NCBI GenBank assembly: GCA_030704615.1
Contig: CM060732.1
Coordinates: forward strand, 68,739,053-68,803,052
Origin: Takakia lepidozioides
Lineage: Eukaryota; Streptophyta; Takakiopsida; Takakiales; Takakiaceae
Direction of reading: 5' to 3'
DNA length: 64,000 bases
A model generated the notes under the pieces. The model was not told the DNA's origin, made no database searches, and worked only from the letters and a program-made list of their open reading frames with translations. Of this stretch, positions 10,860 to 24,300 are shown piece after piece. Each line of letters opens with the position of its first letter. Within the stretch, counting starts at the first letter, position 1. A program made the translations under genes and the position numbers.

Positions 10860-13406
10860 TCACCAGTAATCCCCACAAGAACAAACACCATCTTCAAAGT
10901 GATGAAACCGGTTGGCATCCCGTACAATAACCACTCGCCCAACTATCTTTGAGATGAACTTGGTGGCACTGTGGCAGTCACCACACACCCGAAGGTTCTT
11001 GATGATGCGGACAGGCGTCCTGGGGGGTGTGCTGATGAGCCCAAAAGCTATGGCCAGCTTCTCACTGTGGTAGCAAAGAGAAAATTCTTTTTGCACCTCC
11101 TCCAAATCATGCAAAACAAAGCGTGTATCAGGCATGTACCCAGCTTCCTTCATCTGCCCAGACAATCTCTTCAGCTCAGCAAGGATTTCCTTAATTTGTG
11201 GATGAGATTTGTCCTCTACAAAGAATGAATGCACCTGGAGGTTAACTTCAATGCAACTACGGCCAGCCTCCTTTCTTATACCTCTGTCCTCCATCATTTT
11301 CCTCACCTTTTCTTTATCAACAAATCTGCCAGCTGCAGCATAAATATTTGATAGCAGCACATAAGCTGCCGGGTTCTGTGGATCACTCTTGAGAATACTT
11401 TTTACCGCACGTTCTGCTACCTCCACATCTCCATGAATTTTGCACGCGCCAAGCAAGGCCCCCCACACCCCAGAACCTGGTTTGATTGGCATTGTGTTGA
11501 TGAAGTCCTCTGCCTCAGTCAATCGCCCGGCACGGCCAAGGAGATCCACCATGCAACCAAAATGCTCCACTGAAGAAGAGAGGCCATGATCCCTACTCAT
11601 GGAATCAAAGTAGTGACGGGCTTCATCGACTAGGCCCACATGACTACATGCACAGAGAACGGATACGAAGCTGATACCATCCGGATTCAAGCCTTCCCGC
11701 TGCATCTGTTCAAATAATCGCAGGGTCTCCCTACCACACCCATGCTGAGCATATCCTGCCATCATAGTGTTCCATGAAACCACATTTCGTTCAGCCATAT
11801 TATTGAACACTTGACGTGCATCCTGCACACTCCCGCATTTGCAATACATGTTAATAAGGGTATTCTCCAAATTAATATATGACACAATTCCAGCTTTCAT
11901 AATGTTCACATGGACCTCCTTGCCCTTTTCCAGGGCTCCTACACTGGCACATGCATTGAGAACGCAAATGAAAGTGACCCTGTTGGGTGTCACCCCTTCC
12001 CACTCCATTTGCTCATACATCTCAAAAGCCTCCTTATCATACCCATGCTGAGTATATCCTGTGATTAAGGCATTCCATGAGACCACATTCCGTTGAGCCA
12101 TATTGTCAAACACTTGACGTGCATCTTTCATGCTCCCACATTTAGCATACATGTCAGCAAGGGCGGTCTCCAATATTACATCTGACAGTACTCCAGCTTT
12201 GATGATGTCAGCATGGACCTCCTTACCTTTTTCCAGAGCTCCTAGGCTGGCACAAGTATTTAGAACACCAATGAATGTGACTTTATTAGGTACCACTTTT
12301 TTCCATTGCATTTGCTCATACATCTCCCAAGCATCCCTACCATACCCATGCTGAGCATATCCTGCAATCATCATACTCCATGAGACCACATCTTTTTCAG
12401 TCATATTGTCAAACACCTGACGTGCATCCTTCAAGCTCCCACACTTGGCATACATGTTAACAAGGGTATTCTCCAAATAAATACTCGATCCAATTCCCAT
12501 CTTCATGAAGTTGGCATGGACCTCTTTGCCCTTTTCAAGGGCTCGTGCACTAGTACATGCATTGAGAATGCAACTGAATGTCACCTTGTTTGGAATCACC
12601 CCTTCCCGTAGCATTTGCTCAAACATCTTGAATGCCTCCCTACCACAACCATGTTGTGCATATCCTGCAATCATTGCATTCCATGATACCACATTTCGTT
12701 TCGCCATATTGTTGAACACTTGATGTGCTTCCTCTACACTCCCGCATTTGGTATACATGTGAACAAGGGTATTCTGCAAATCAATAGATGACGCAAATCC
12801 AGCTTTCATGATATGAGCATGTACCTCCTTTCCCTTTTCGAGGATTCCTAAGCTGGAACACGCATTGAGAAGAAAAATGAATGTAATCTTGTTGGGCGTC
12901 AACTGTTTCTGTTGCATTTGATCATAGATCTCAATAGCGTGCCTACCATACCCAAGTTTTGCATATCCTGCTATGATCATGTTCCACGTAAACATATCTC
13001 GTTCAGGCATTCCGTCAAACACTTGGCGAGCATCCCTCACACTCCCACACTTGGCATACATATTGGCAAGGGTGTTGAATAGGAAGATGTTTGGCTTGAA
13101 CCCACTTTGCATAATGTGGGCGTGTACCTGCTTTCCCTCTACTAGCCCTTTCATATTGCTGCATGTTTGCAAGAGACAGATATAAGTCTCAGAGTCTGCC
13201 TGAATTCCTCCTTGGTTCAAAATGTGCAGCGCCTCTGTCAGTTTTCCTGCCTTACATAGTCTCCTCAAATCCCCACAAATACTTAAAGAGTTATAGTAGA
13301 CTCCCTCCCCTGGGAGTCTTTCAACTGCAGTGCTCACAGTGGAGGTGTTAACCGTCCAGCCGGTTTGATGTGTGATAAGCAATTGTCCTGGGTTGAACTC
13401 TGCCAT
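10860..13406 (-). CDS. PPR-DYW protein 1 (organellar RNA editing factor)
   Basis: This intronless gene encodes 848 residues, as usual for plant PLS-class PPR proteins, which bind organelle transcripts and specify C-to-U editing. Five P-L-S modules of about 101 residues run from about 70 to 580, each with GKEVHA, NTL..MYAKCGS, DARQVF and SWN.MIAGYAQHG signatures. A terminal module (CSHVGLVDEARHYFDSM, GCMVDLLGRAG) and E/E+ motifs (YVLLSNIYAAAG) follow. The DYW deaminase occupies about 712-848, with the zinc and catalytic signature HSEK, CGDCH and the terminus CSCGDYW. The ATG chosen is the first in frame, and no stop-free extension is required. Targeting is presumably mitochondrial or plastid but the N-terminus is not a classic presequence. 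It is a close paralogue of the gene at 42330-44294. Confidence 0.95.
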   Translation of the reverse strand: MAEFNPGQLLITHQTGWTVNTSTVSTAVERLPGEGVYYNSLSICGDLRRLCKAGKLTEALHILNQGGIQADSETYICLLQTCSNMKGLVEGKQVHAHIMQSGFKPNIFLFNTLANMYAKCGSVRDARQVFDGMPERDMFTWNMIIAGYAKLGYGRHAIEIYDQMQQKQLTPNKITFIFLLNACSSLGILEKGKEVHAHIMKAGFASSIDLQNTLVHMYTKCGSVEEAHQVFNNMAKRNVVSWNAMIAGYAQHGCGREAFKMFEQMLREGVIPNKVTFSCILNACTSARALEKGKEVHANFMKMGIGSSIYLENTLVNMYAKCGSLKDARQVFDNMTEKDVVSWSMMIAGYAQHGYGRDAWEMYEQMQWKKVVPNKVTFIGVLNTCASLGALEKGKEVHADIIKAGVLSDVILETALADMYAKCGSMKDARQVFDNMAQRNVVSWNALITGYTQHGYDKEAFEMYEQMEWEGVTPNRVTFICVLNACASVGALEKGKEVHVNIMKAGIVSYINLENTLINMYCKCGSVQDARQVFNNMAERNVVSWNTMMAGYAQHGCGRETLRLFEQMQREGLNPDGISFVSVLCACSHVGLVDEARHYFDSMSRDHGLSSSVEHFGCMVDLLGRAGRLTEAEDFINTMPIKPGSGVWGALLGACKIHGDVEVAERAVKSILKSDPQNPAAYVLLSNIYAAAGRFVDKEKVRKMMEDRGIRKEAGRSCIEVNLQVHSFFVEDKSHPQIKEILAELKRLSGQMKEAGYMPDTRFVLHDLEEVQKEFSLCYHSEKLAIAFGLISTPPRTPVRIIKNLRVCGDCHSATKFISKIVGRVVIVRDANRFHHFEDGVCSCGDYW

Positions 13407-13542
13407 CCTGCAGGACTAACAGTTAGAAATGTCTACACTTGATAAGTCTTACGCTTCACCTCAACACTCCCAGATACTTCAATGTGCAGTCTGTTCATGA
13501 AGAATAGGCTCCCTAAACATCAATAGGGCTTACAAATATGCA

Positions 13543-13870
13543 CTAGAGGTTTTTCTCAAAAGGTAGCTCATGCATGAAAAATTCATCCCTCAAACAGGGC
13601 AGCCTGCTGCAGGTATTTACTTTGAGAAACTCTACCAATTCTATCTGTTTAAGGTAGAGCCTTCGGATAAACAATAAAAAATACCAGTTGTATTCTTCAC
13701 ATCGATTTCCATGGTGTACATCGACATAAAAACCATCACCAGATTTTGATCGACCTTGTCTTATGGCATCAAGCTCGGCATTCGCCCAAGCAAGGTTCAA
13801 CCAGCCCTCAATCCTAAGGTTCTCTTTTATGCGTTCATGTCTGAAGTCTGGTGATCTTGGACTTCTCTGT
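13543..13870 (-). other. Upstream segment conserved with the other PPR gene
   Basis: A minus-strand frame ending at 13543 contains SGDGFYVDVHHG followed by EEYNWYFLL. It matches, at protein level, a frame at 44377-44676 (HDGFSVHMRYG, QEYNRYYL) in the same relative position 5' of PPR-DYW gene 2. It probably belongs to the duplicated 5' flank. See the corresponding finding. Confidence 0.45.
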
Positions 13871-15312
13871 GAAAACCATAAGTAGGCAGCTAAGCAGCCA
13901 AAGCTTCAACCTTAGCCGCATATACATCAGCTACATAAGCATGACTTCCATCACTGGGCCGAAATTTGAAAAAGTCCAATTTCAATGCTATTTTGGATTA
14001 ACAATTGACTGATCCAACAATTCTGGCAGGTGTTATAGACTAAATGAAAGCAGCTGAACTATGGCCCCAGGCATAAATCTTACTGGAATCACTAAAAACA
14101 ATTGGTGTCCTTCCATGTAGGAGCTAGAAATGAATGGGCAGCAGTAGAGATAGCCTCACCTTATCAGATCTGTTCTCCCACCACAACCAAGGAGCTGACA
14201 AAAACTCCTCCCAAAGCTGTGCTATGCTTATTGCCTGGTCTGCATGCAGATACCACTAACATAAAGATGTTTAATTGTCTGGGTCGCTTTGTGGATGCTG
14301 GTGTTGGGTTTCCAATACTCTCTCTCTCTCTCTCTCATGAGTCACTATGGCCACAAGGCTACGGCAAACTATGACTTAGAGAGAATTCTCTCTCTCTAAA
14401 GCAGTGTCCATGTAAATAAGTAGCTCACTCTCATGCAGAGGAAAAAGTGTTGCGGATACTCCACAAGAGACGGAAGCAAGACAAGGGTGTGGATTACAAT
14501 CAATATCCTCTACAACCCTTGATGACAATGAAATTGGACCAAAATGGTGTAGTTCCTGCTGGTACGGTCTACGAACAACAGGGGACCTCATGCATACATT
14601 TCCGAGACCCAAAAATTAAGCAGAGTTCCAGGTCTTCACCTTTCTTCAATTTATCCGGAGGCTGAGGAGAAGTTCTACCCATCACATGCCAGCGCATCGA
14701 ACCTGGCATTGCCGGGGTGGACAAGCACTTCCACTCCCCAGCCTGACCCATTAATTTGTTACATGATGTGAGGCTCCTCGCCGAATCCAGGCAAGAAGAA
14801 GAGAATGGGCCCTCCAAGCCCACGAAGGAGCGCAGCCATTCCTCCCTGTACCTTCTATGCAGCCCGACGAGAGCTCTCTACGGCAAAGCTTGCAAAAACA
14901 GTAATAGTTTTACAAGTACCAACGTCTGTATGTAACACATACAATACCTGTGCTGTGCTACTCGCTCTGGCAAAAGATATAGTTGTTCACATACACTTAG
15001 ATTACCTCTAGGGAGGTATGTCAAACATTGATACCGTAGTGCACAGATCATCAGAACTACGCTGTTTTCCCTCCATTTCAGCTGAGAGCATGCCCAGGTT
15101 GTTGGGTGAAGCTCCGGACTCTAAGCTTAGTCAGTGGGTGCCGCTTGTCTTGGAGTTGAGATGGAGAAGGGAGCTGGATCTTCCCCAGCCCTAGCAGAAT
15201 TTCGCTTCTGTGCCTGAAAAGGACGTCAAGGGGCCACAAAGCAGATCAAGCTCTCCACCCCTTGTTTTTGGGTCTTGGGATTGGTTCCTCGTGGTACTTA
15301 AACTGAAGGGGG
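13871..15312. other. Intergenic, TOP3A upstream region
   Basis: No coding frame recognised. It includes a CT microsatellite (14319-14336) and an imperfect palindrome of AGAGAG/CTCTCT words around 14377-14398. The TOP3A promoter and 5' untranslated region should lie in the last few hundred bases. No clear TATA box was seen. Confidence 0.4.
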
Positions 15313-18300
15313 ATGGCCAGACCTCTGCGTGTGCTGAACGTGGCGGAGAAACCATCGGTAGCCAAAGCGGTGGCGGGTATTTTGTCTCATGGCAATGTGC
15401 GAGTCCGAGAGGGCCGCTCCCCTTACAATAAGATTTTCGAGTTTCTGTACTTCATCGGAAATCAAGCTTGCCAAATGCTGATGACTTCAGTCACAGGCCA
15501 TCTGATGGAGCTGGATTTTGAAGATCAGTACCGCAAATGGCACTCTTGCGATCCTGTGGAGCTCTATCAAGCCCCTGTCCGGAAGCGTGTGCCCCAAGTA
15601 TGACAGGTCCCTTTTTACTCGCAATCCCTATACCTTTGTCTCCAAGTTTCTCGCAAACCATTTTTCCTTCCTGTCTACACTTACCGTGAAGACTTGCATT
15701 GAATGGAATACACTGCTGTGCCTGTAATTTCACATATAGGTGAAACATATTCTCTGGTTTCAGTGCCAGCCACTGGAGAAAGTAAGAAATAAACTTCATC
15801 ATGTCCAAAGGGGCCCCAAGGGTCTATGGAAAGGGCAGAATGTGGCCCTCTTGCTGGGACAGGTGTGAGACATCGCAGCTTTCATTGCATTACCAGTCAC
15901 ACTGTAGGAACCACATTAACCTATGGGAGAGAGACGGTTAGGCAACCACAAATCCTAAACCCACACTAGTTCCATTTGGTTCTTAGCATCCAGTTGAATC
16001 AGCTAGTGACCTTTTCACCACCATCCTGGATGGATACATTGATTTGAATGTCACATCCTGGAGAATTACGGGGCAGTTACACAGCTGAACTTTCTTTGCA
16101 AAGTTCATCTGCACGGGGAGATAAGAGGGCACCACAATGCAATGATAGTGCAACTCCATTAGTATGATACGGGGTAACAGATGACAGGTGGTGGATCTGG
16201 GGAGGGTATAGGACAAGATGGCCCTCCAAAGGACTCTAGAAGAGGAAGCGCGAAATTGCCAGTGGCTGGTGCTATGGTTGGACTGTGATCGGGAGGGTGA
16301 GAATATTGCGTATGAAGTTATAGATGTGTGCAGTATCACCAATTCCCATCTCAATATTTGGCGGGCCCATTTTTCAGCACTCATTGAAAGGTCCTCAACT
16401 TGCATCTTTCTACCTGGTTTGGTGTTGATGTCACTTGTCTTTTCTTTCTGGGCCCTGTCTCCTAAATAAATAGAGAGGTTTATGAACCTGCTATCGGTAG
16501 GGATGGCAGTGGATATTATTTGTGGACCCTTGTGAGTTTGCATTTCCAGGAAGAGGTATATTCTTGGATTTTCCCCATACTATTTGCTATGGGGTTGTCT
16601 GAGAGTTAAGTCAAATGTGCAGGGAGATACATTACGCAGCACAGCATCTGGGTCGGCCCAATAAAATGTTTTCTGATGCTGTGGACGCCCGCCAGGTACT
16701 ACTGAAGGGATTCGAGATACAAACTATTTGAGGCAGGGAGTGAAAATACTATCATCTGTAGGAATCCTTAGGACTCGAGATACAAACTATTTGAAGCATG
16801 GAGTGAAAATACTATCATCTGTAGGAATCCTTAGGACTCCTAATATTTCTTTTTACTTCTGATTATTTTGATGGCGTCAATTCACAAATGGAGCTTAAGA
16901 AATGTGTTTGTTCTCCAAATCTAAGCATGGAGAGGGAAAGTCTCTGAGTGGTCAACTGGAGATCCATGTAAAGTATCTCCCTCTGATCTCATTAGTATGC
17001 GGGGCAGGAGAAAAGAAGTGTTCTGCCTGTTTCAGTCTGCAGATCGTGAGATCGGAGTCTGAAATGACCCATGCCTTGGTGAGGGGTGACAGACAAGTAG
17101 CAAGGCATCAGAATATAGTCCTGAATAAGGTGTACAACGGTGTCTGTAAACTGGAGCTTTGTGGTGAGCTAGTGCTCTGGGCCCATGTCCTACATCCTCC
17201 TGTCATCCCATCTGATCAGCTTGTGCCTGTCTTGCTTTGGAGAATAACTCCTCAGATGGTGCCAAACAGAGAGAAAGAGAGGAATAAGGTGTTTACCAGT
17301 TTGATGACACACTTATTGTGCATGTGTCAGGAAATTGACCTGCGCATTGGAGCATCATTTACACGTTTTCAGACTATGTTGCTACAAGATTCCTTTGTAA
17401 TACCTTTTGGCGAAGAGGAGAGGAAACTTGTTCTGAGCTATGGCCCCTGCCAGGTCTGGCTCAACCCAACACCAGAAACAATCCTTTTTTTGAGTAGCGT
17501 TGAACAGAGGAATGCATTTTGTTCATGCTCACTAGAATTGTATATCCTAATAAATCAATGGGGATGCACTGAACTTTCAAGCAACGCGGGTGTGGCTGTG
17601 CTCCGGTCATGGTTACAGTTGTTCATTTCCTGCAGATGCTTCTTCACCAATGTCATTGGTTTAAAGTCTTCATTCAAACTCCAGGTGAACTCTCTTTGGG
17701 GGTGATGCTAGTATGTATGGAGCTTCTCTCAGTAAAGCCAGAGAGGCATACCTCCGTATGCTAAAGTGTTAAATAGTTTCTATATCTTGAACTGTTCGTC
17801 CATGCTGGAGCCCACCATGGCTGTTAATGGTAAACAGTTTCTTACTGGTTAGAGATGTCATTGGAATTGTGAAAGCAGTTCTGGCAGCCAATGTATGTTT
17901 GTGGATCTTCTCAGTTTCCTACGCTGGGTTTTGTGGTGGAGCGGTATTGGCAAGTGCAAGCACATGTGCCTGAGGACTTCTGGAGCATCAACTGCTACTA
18001 CAGTGCAGAGGATGGCAGTGCAAACTTCTCTTGGATGTATATCCCCTGTTTCAATTCCTGGTTTTGACTTTGGGGACAGAGAGAAGGAAAATAAGGAATT
18101 TTACGTCCGTGAGAGGTCTAGAGGGGGTTCACCAGACACAGTAGAAGGTCACAAAGAAAGAAATGTCCATGACAGTCCACAGAAAGCCCAGAGAGCCCAC
18201 TGGACAAAATGACATAGTAAAATAGCAAATTGCACCAGAAAACCAGGCCTAAGTCCCTGCATGAGTAGGGAGCACCTCATAGAGGTAAGCTGCCAAGCAT

Positions 18301-21300
18301 TTCTGGTCTTCCATCCAGATGCCTCGGCTAGGGCTGAGCCGGAAAATACAAATGATGTAGTACATTGCTTGTTGTCTTTCCTTCTCTTTTTCTCCTTTTC
18401 ACCATACACAAAGTGAGGCCCAGAGGGTGCAAAAGGACAGAAGTAGAGATAATTTATTTATAGCTGTGGCCTCTGGCTTGTACTGATAAAGAGGATGGAT
18501 AGAGGAGACCAGGAGGAACTGGAAGGGTGAAACTATAGTCATAAATTGATACAGTATGGCTCATACAGTGGGAGCAACCTGTGAAATTGATGGCAGTATA
18601 TGTGGGTGGCAGACGTGGAAGGCTCTTTGATTATCTTGCTGCCACAATCATCTTCGAAATGTGCACTGAGGAGCCCACAGCTACTGTATGTGTTTGCTTC
18701 AGTTGGAGGGAATGATGAGAAACAGTTCCCAGAGTAGTTAGTTGATGTCAACTCGCAAAATGTAAGTGTTGGTAATGATTGGAGATGTTTGGGAAAATAT
18801 GAAAAGAGGCTCCATGCTGAAGCAAGTGCGATATATGGTGTCTCTTCACCCTGTAGGCCTACTGCCTCCCATTTGGGAGGAAACACCTTCTAATGACTTG
18901 TAATCTGGGCAACTAGGTTGCCCAACCCCTGGAGTCAACGGTGCCCAAGTACCCGCAACATTGGATGATGGGTCTACCCACTGACCCCCTTTTAAATAGA
19001 AGGGAAAAAATGCCAGTGTAAGCAGCCATTGTTGTATTTCTGGGTGGGATACTTTATCTAAAGTGTTGCAAACCTGACAGCGGTTTTACAAAGGTAGATT
19101 GAGGTCATCAGTTTTCAGTTCATTTCTTGAATTTGAATATGTGGATGCCAGTTTTCTTGTCGGTATGAGCCTCATATCAACTTCCCATTAAAATTATGCC
19201 CAGTCCTGCTGGAAGAGGTGGATTGGAAATTTTAGTTGTTGAACTATGGAAAATCTGGGACGCAAAACAAGTTGATTCCAATCAGAAACATATCAAGTAA
19301 TACTGAGCTGTAGGTGGGATGCTTGAGAAATTGTGCCATTGTCAACATGTTTGCTTTAGCCAACAGGTCTGTCAAGTCACTGGGCAGGAGCGCCGGAAGT
19401 TTCCACCCAACCCACTCAACACCGTTGAGTTTCAAAAACGAGCTTCTCGTTATTTTCGCATGGGTTCGGAGCAAACCATGAAGGTAGGACGGTCGTCACT
19501 AAGTTTTCTCCTCAAGTACCATTGACTATGCCTGACCAGTGGGTTCCACTCAGTGTCCCATGTGGTACACGGCACAGATACCTGCACTGCGATGTGTTGG
19601 TCATGATTCTGAGAGCAATTACCGATCATGCACCCCACATGGAACCAGTTAGAGCTATTGGAAACAGAAGGCTGCTCTCTTCGGTCGTGGATATGACAAC
19701 TTTAGTCAGAAAAAGAAGTAACCAATGTGTTTCTGGCTGCAGTATGTACAAAGCTTTGTGGTATAGCTTTACTTCGAGCACACTCTGGGACTCGAAATTT
19801 GATAAAGACAGCTGCATAAATGTGTTCAGGTAGCAGAGGAGCTGTATCAAGCAGGATTCATTAGCTATCCACGGACAGAAACGGACAGATTCTCAGAAAA
19901 TCAGGATCTTCAGGTGCTAATTCTTTTTGCAGCCGTCTATTGTTTCAACGTGGTGTTGAATGGTGAATAGTGTCTCTGTGTACTCTATCCATACTGGGTG
20001 TGGACCTATGTGTGCTGGACAACATCACCTCTTCATGTTATGGAGTCCATTGCACTGCAGACCTGGGGCGGAGTTCAAATTTTGTGTTGCAATTCTTGTT
20101 GGATGTGTGAGGCAGACCCAAGTAAGGGAACAAACCAGGCACCCCATGTGGGGTCAATATGCGCAGCGACTTCTGGATCCCCAGCAAAATTTATGGCGAC
20201 AGCCTGGCAATGGTGGCCACGATGACAAAGCACATCCTCCGATTCACCCCACTCGCTTTTCTGAGGGGGAAGCTAATTGGACCAATGACCATACAGTAAT
20301 TGCCCTGGGACCTATCCTACTGTTTGTACAATTGGGCTCTCATCACGAAATGATGGGCAGCTTTTTCTTTGGCCCATATAGAGAGTACATCTTTTCAAAG
20401 ATCAGATACGCAGTATGTGGACCTAATACTTTGTGAGCTGATCAGTTATTGGTGAATTTTCCATTTTTCCATTGTTTTCTGTCCAGAGGATATACGAGCT
20501 GGTGGTACGTCATTTTCTGGCCTGTGTCTCCCAGCCTGCAATTGGCTATGGAACAACTGCCACAGTTGACATTGCCGGAGAGAAGTTCACAGCTTCTGGC
20601 CTCATGATTACTGCGGTATGAATGTGATGCTTAAAAGTTGAATGTCGAGATCATGAGTCCTCAGATTCATGTTTGTTTCCAGCCTTCACTTCAAAAATTG
20701 CCATTCATTATGGGTATACTAGAGAGAAGCATTTGCAACTACGAGCCGTAAGGTGAAGTTGCTCTTAGTTACGCCAACCTTGGCCAGCGTCTTCTCTCTC
20801 TTCTTATTACAAGTACTGGAACTGTAAGGGCCTATGGGGTGGAGGTTTAGACAGGAAGGGAAGAAACGAATTTCATCTTGTCCTTGGAGAACACGGAACC
20901 ACAAGAATGCAATTATTGTCCATGGGAGAGGTTGCTGTTTTGCAGCGGTACTGTAAAATGCACATCATGCCTTGTTAAGGATTTAGGAAGCATCCGCTTA
21001 GATGGGAGTTTCTTTGTCATACATTGACTGCAGGTTGATTTGATCGGTCTTGCTGTGATAAACTCTTGTTTGGTCTAAAACGAGCTAAGGTTTGGTCTTG
21101 CAGAAGAACTATTTGGAAGTGTATCGTTTTGATTCATGGGGCACATCCACGATTCCAACTTTCGAACTAGGACAGCAAGTAAGCCCTTGATCTTCTCTTG
21201 ATCTTAACGGCATTAGACCTGTGGCATGTGCAATAAGACCCTGTAATCACATCCCTCGAGGTCTACTTCTGCAAATAGTCAGATTGCAAAATAAGAGGCA

Positions 21301-24300
21301 CGGTCTTCTCAGTTCTGGTTGTATCAAAGGCTTCTAGTAGCAATTGCCATAGAATCGACCCTTTTCACCAAGGGAATGTATGTGGTGGTCCTATAAATGC
21401 CTACATGATTCCCTATTTAGAAGGACCCATCCACGCCTAACAAACACACAGATGAGGCATTACAAACAAAATTCTGCATTTTTCCAGAAGTAGGTGTCAT
21501 CAAATCCTTTTGAGGAGTCTGCATGTTTTATGATAAATACCTCATGGTAGTTCACTAACTTTGAGGAGGCTTGCAGTTTGTGCCAACAAGGCTGACTCTG
21601 GATGTGGGCAGGACTACTGCACCCCCCCTTTTGAGTGAAGCTGACTTAATCAGTCTCATGGACAAGGTCTGCCATTCCACAGGTTACAACAAGGCTAATT
21701 CAAATATATCTAAGCTGTTAAAGTCTGTATGAATGGACAAGCAGATAGAGCTACATACAACCCCAGCTCTTTCAAACTGCCTCTCTGGAAGCAATTGATT
21801 CTGGCAGAAATCATCTCGGTGTTTGTCTTACTTCTTTTCTCTCTTTCACCTTTCTTGTTCTCTTGAGGAAAGAACCAACATCCAAGATCACATTTAATAA
21901 AACATCTTACGAAGCCCCTCAGCAAGACCGGGAAGAGCCGAAAGCAGAGAACAGGAAAGACCCTGTCAGGAGAGAGATTCCAACCTTTCTCACAATTATG
22001 TTTCTCCTTTGTCCTAGGGCCCTGGGATAACCCCCTGGATGCTAAACTTGCATTTTACTTGAAGAATCCTTGATGAATTTAATTTTGTTCTAGTATCTCA
22101 TTTGAAACTATCTTTGGGTTCCCTAGGCTTTATAAAGCAAGAAAATCATCGTGTACCAGTGCTTTATGATTTCCTCTTATCTGGGTTTTGATTTTACAAA
22201 CCTTGTTTGGAAATTACTCTTTGTTTCCGTAGGCCCTTCCAGTGCACGTAAAGATTGTCTTTCTTCCTTTTCTTCTGTCTCTTCTCTCTTTCTGTGTGTT
22301 TTTGATGTATTTTAACGTGGGGCAGGGCAGGCTGGAATAGGTACAGATGCAACCATGCATGACCACATCAAGAAACTTCTGGATCGCTGCTATGCAACCA
22401 AAGATGCTAACACTCGCTTTGCGCCTACAACACTGGTGAGTTCTGTCCTAAGTTCTCATCTCTGTCTTACCTGCCAAGAATTCATTTAAAACCAAGGTTT
22501 GGGCTGTTCCGGGGGTCTATGTGAGGAATCCTGATGATTGTGGAGCGCCAGAGACTTAAAGTGAAGATCTTTCACTGAGAAAATCAATTTGTCTCGAGTT
22601 CCATCTATGGGGAGACTATTGAATAGCACTGAGCTGAAACACTGAAGTACAATCACAGATACCATGTCCTGTGTTATGCAAGCTGACAAAATGGGCCCAG
22701 TTGCCTATCCTGGGCCAGGTTGAGCTGATGTGATCTGCAGTTCCAATTTCCCCAAGGCAGATCCTCACTAGTTTGCTGTTATGTTTGTTGTCAATGCAGG
22801 GGGAAGCATTGGTGATGGGATATGATACCATGGGGTACGTGTCCTATGAAGAACCAATTGCAGCATGCTCTGAAATGTAGTTGACTTGTCTCTCAAATGC
22901 AGACAATTGGATGATCGAATGTGCAGCTATGGAAATTTTCGATTTGTTCTCCTTGCAACACTGATACCCAGTCAAAAGTCCAGCATTTCTTCTGTCTTGC
23001 GGTCTCTCTGGGAAAAGTAGTGTTTGTTGTGTCTGACAGACCACATGCCTGGGTTGGTCAATACTGTCACGACAGGCTCCATTATCCTACAATACTGGTT
23101 CCTGGTTCACAAACTTCTCTGTTGTAGCTTGAAATGAAAGAGAAATCTGGAGTTCAGTGTTCTGGCATAATCTGTTTACTGCAGACACGAACTTTGGAAA
23201 CCCGATCTGAGGGCGCTGATGGAGAGCGACATGAGAGCTGTCAGCAATGGCAACAAAACTAAAGTGCAGGTGTTGGATGCAGCACTTCAGGGAATGAAGG
23301 ACTGCTTTATTGATGTATGTCACTTCTTCTTGCGCCTTATGTCCATCAACCTTCCTTTGAAGAAACATAGCAACGGAGCAAGAAGACCGAGAACTGAAAA
23401 TGGTCCTGCACACTTGTCTGGGCCACCAGCGACTAGCAACTTGTCGAGCCCCAATTTCCATGCTAAGAGAAGGGGAAGAAGAAAACTATCATCTCTCGCA
23501 AGAGAAGACTGGAAATTTTTTTCCTTATACATGGGTGGCCCAGAGGGTGTCTTGGACACAGTATATCAACCTTGGGAGGAAGAAATAAACTTACAATCTG
23601 CAGGAAGCTGGGAGTTTAGGGTTCCCCCACTTCCCTCGCCAAAATAAAAAGGCAGAAAGACACATGTTGCTCTTTCTCCACACAAAGAAATAGTACAAAG
23701 GGGGAATGATGGGGTTTCTTGTGGCTTCCCAGGCACAACCACTAATTATCCTGCCATACAGATCTCAGTAAATCTGATAACTTAATACAAAGGCTGGTAT
23801 TCCATCAACTGTCTGGCAGGCAAGAACACAAAAGGAGAAGCTGCTGGAGGCTATGGGGATTTTCTTTGAAAGGTCCCTCTTTGTGCCAATACCTCATTTT
23901 TTCTCACAGTGCATGAGATTGTCATATTGAGCAACACAGTGTGTGTTCAAACTTTTTGAAGTATTTGCATTTTGCTTGATTACACTTATCTCCCTTTATT
24001 TTGGGAGCACGTCTTTCACAAGGAGGTGGATTTGGAGATCGGCAGGACCCAAGGTGGGGGGGAGCAACGTCCGGTGGCAGAGAAAGTACGCCGCTGCCCA
24101 GCTTGTCAGCAATTCGATATGGTCCTCAAGACAAAACCGGTGTGTATATGTGATGCTTTCTTCAGGTTTCTTCATGTAGAGTCCAACCATAGTGCCAAAT
24201 AGTTTTGGATGAGCTTAACAGTGTTTGGAGATCTGGTACACAAACAAGCTGCTTGAAGCCTTTTTAACATAGCAGTAGAAGTCTGAAGTGTTATCACCCA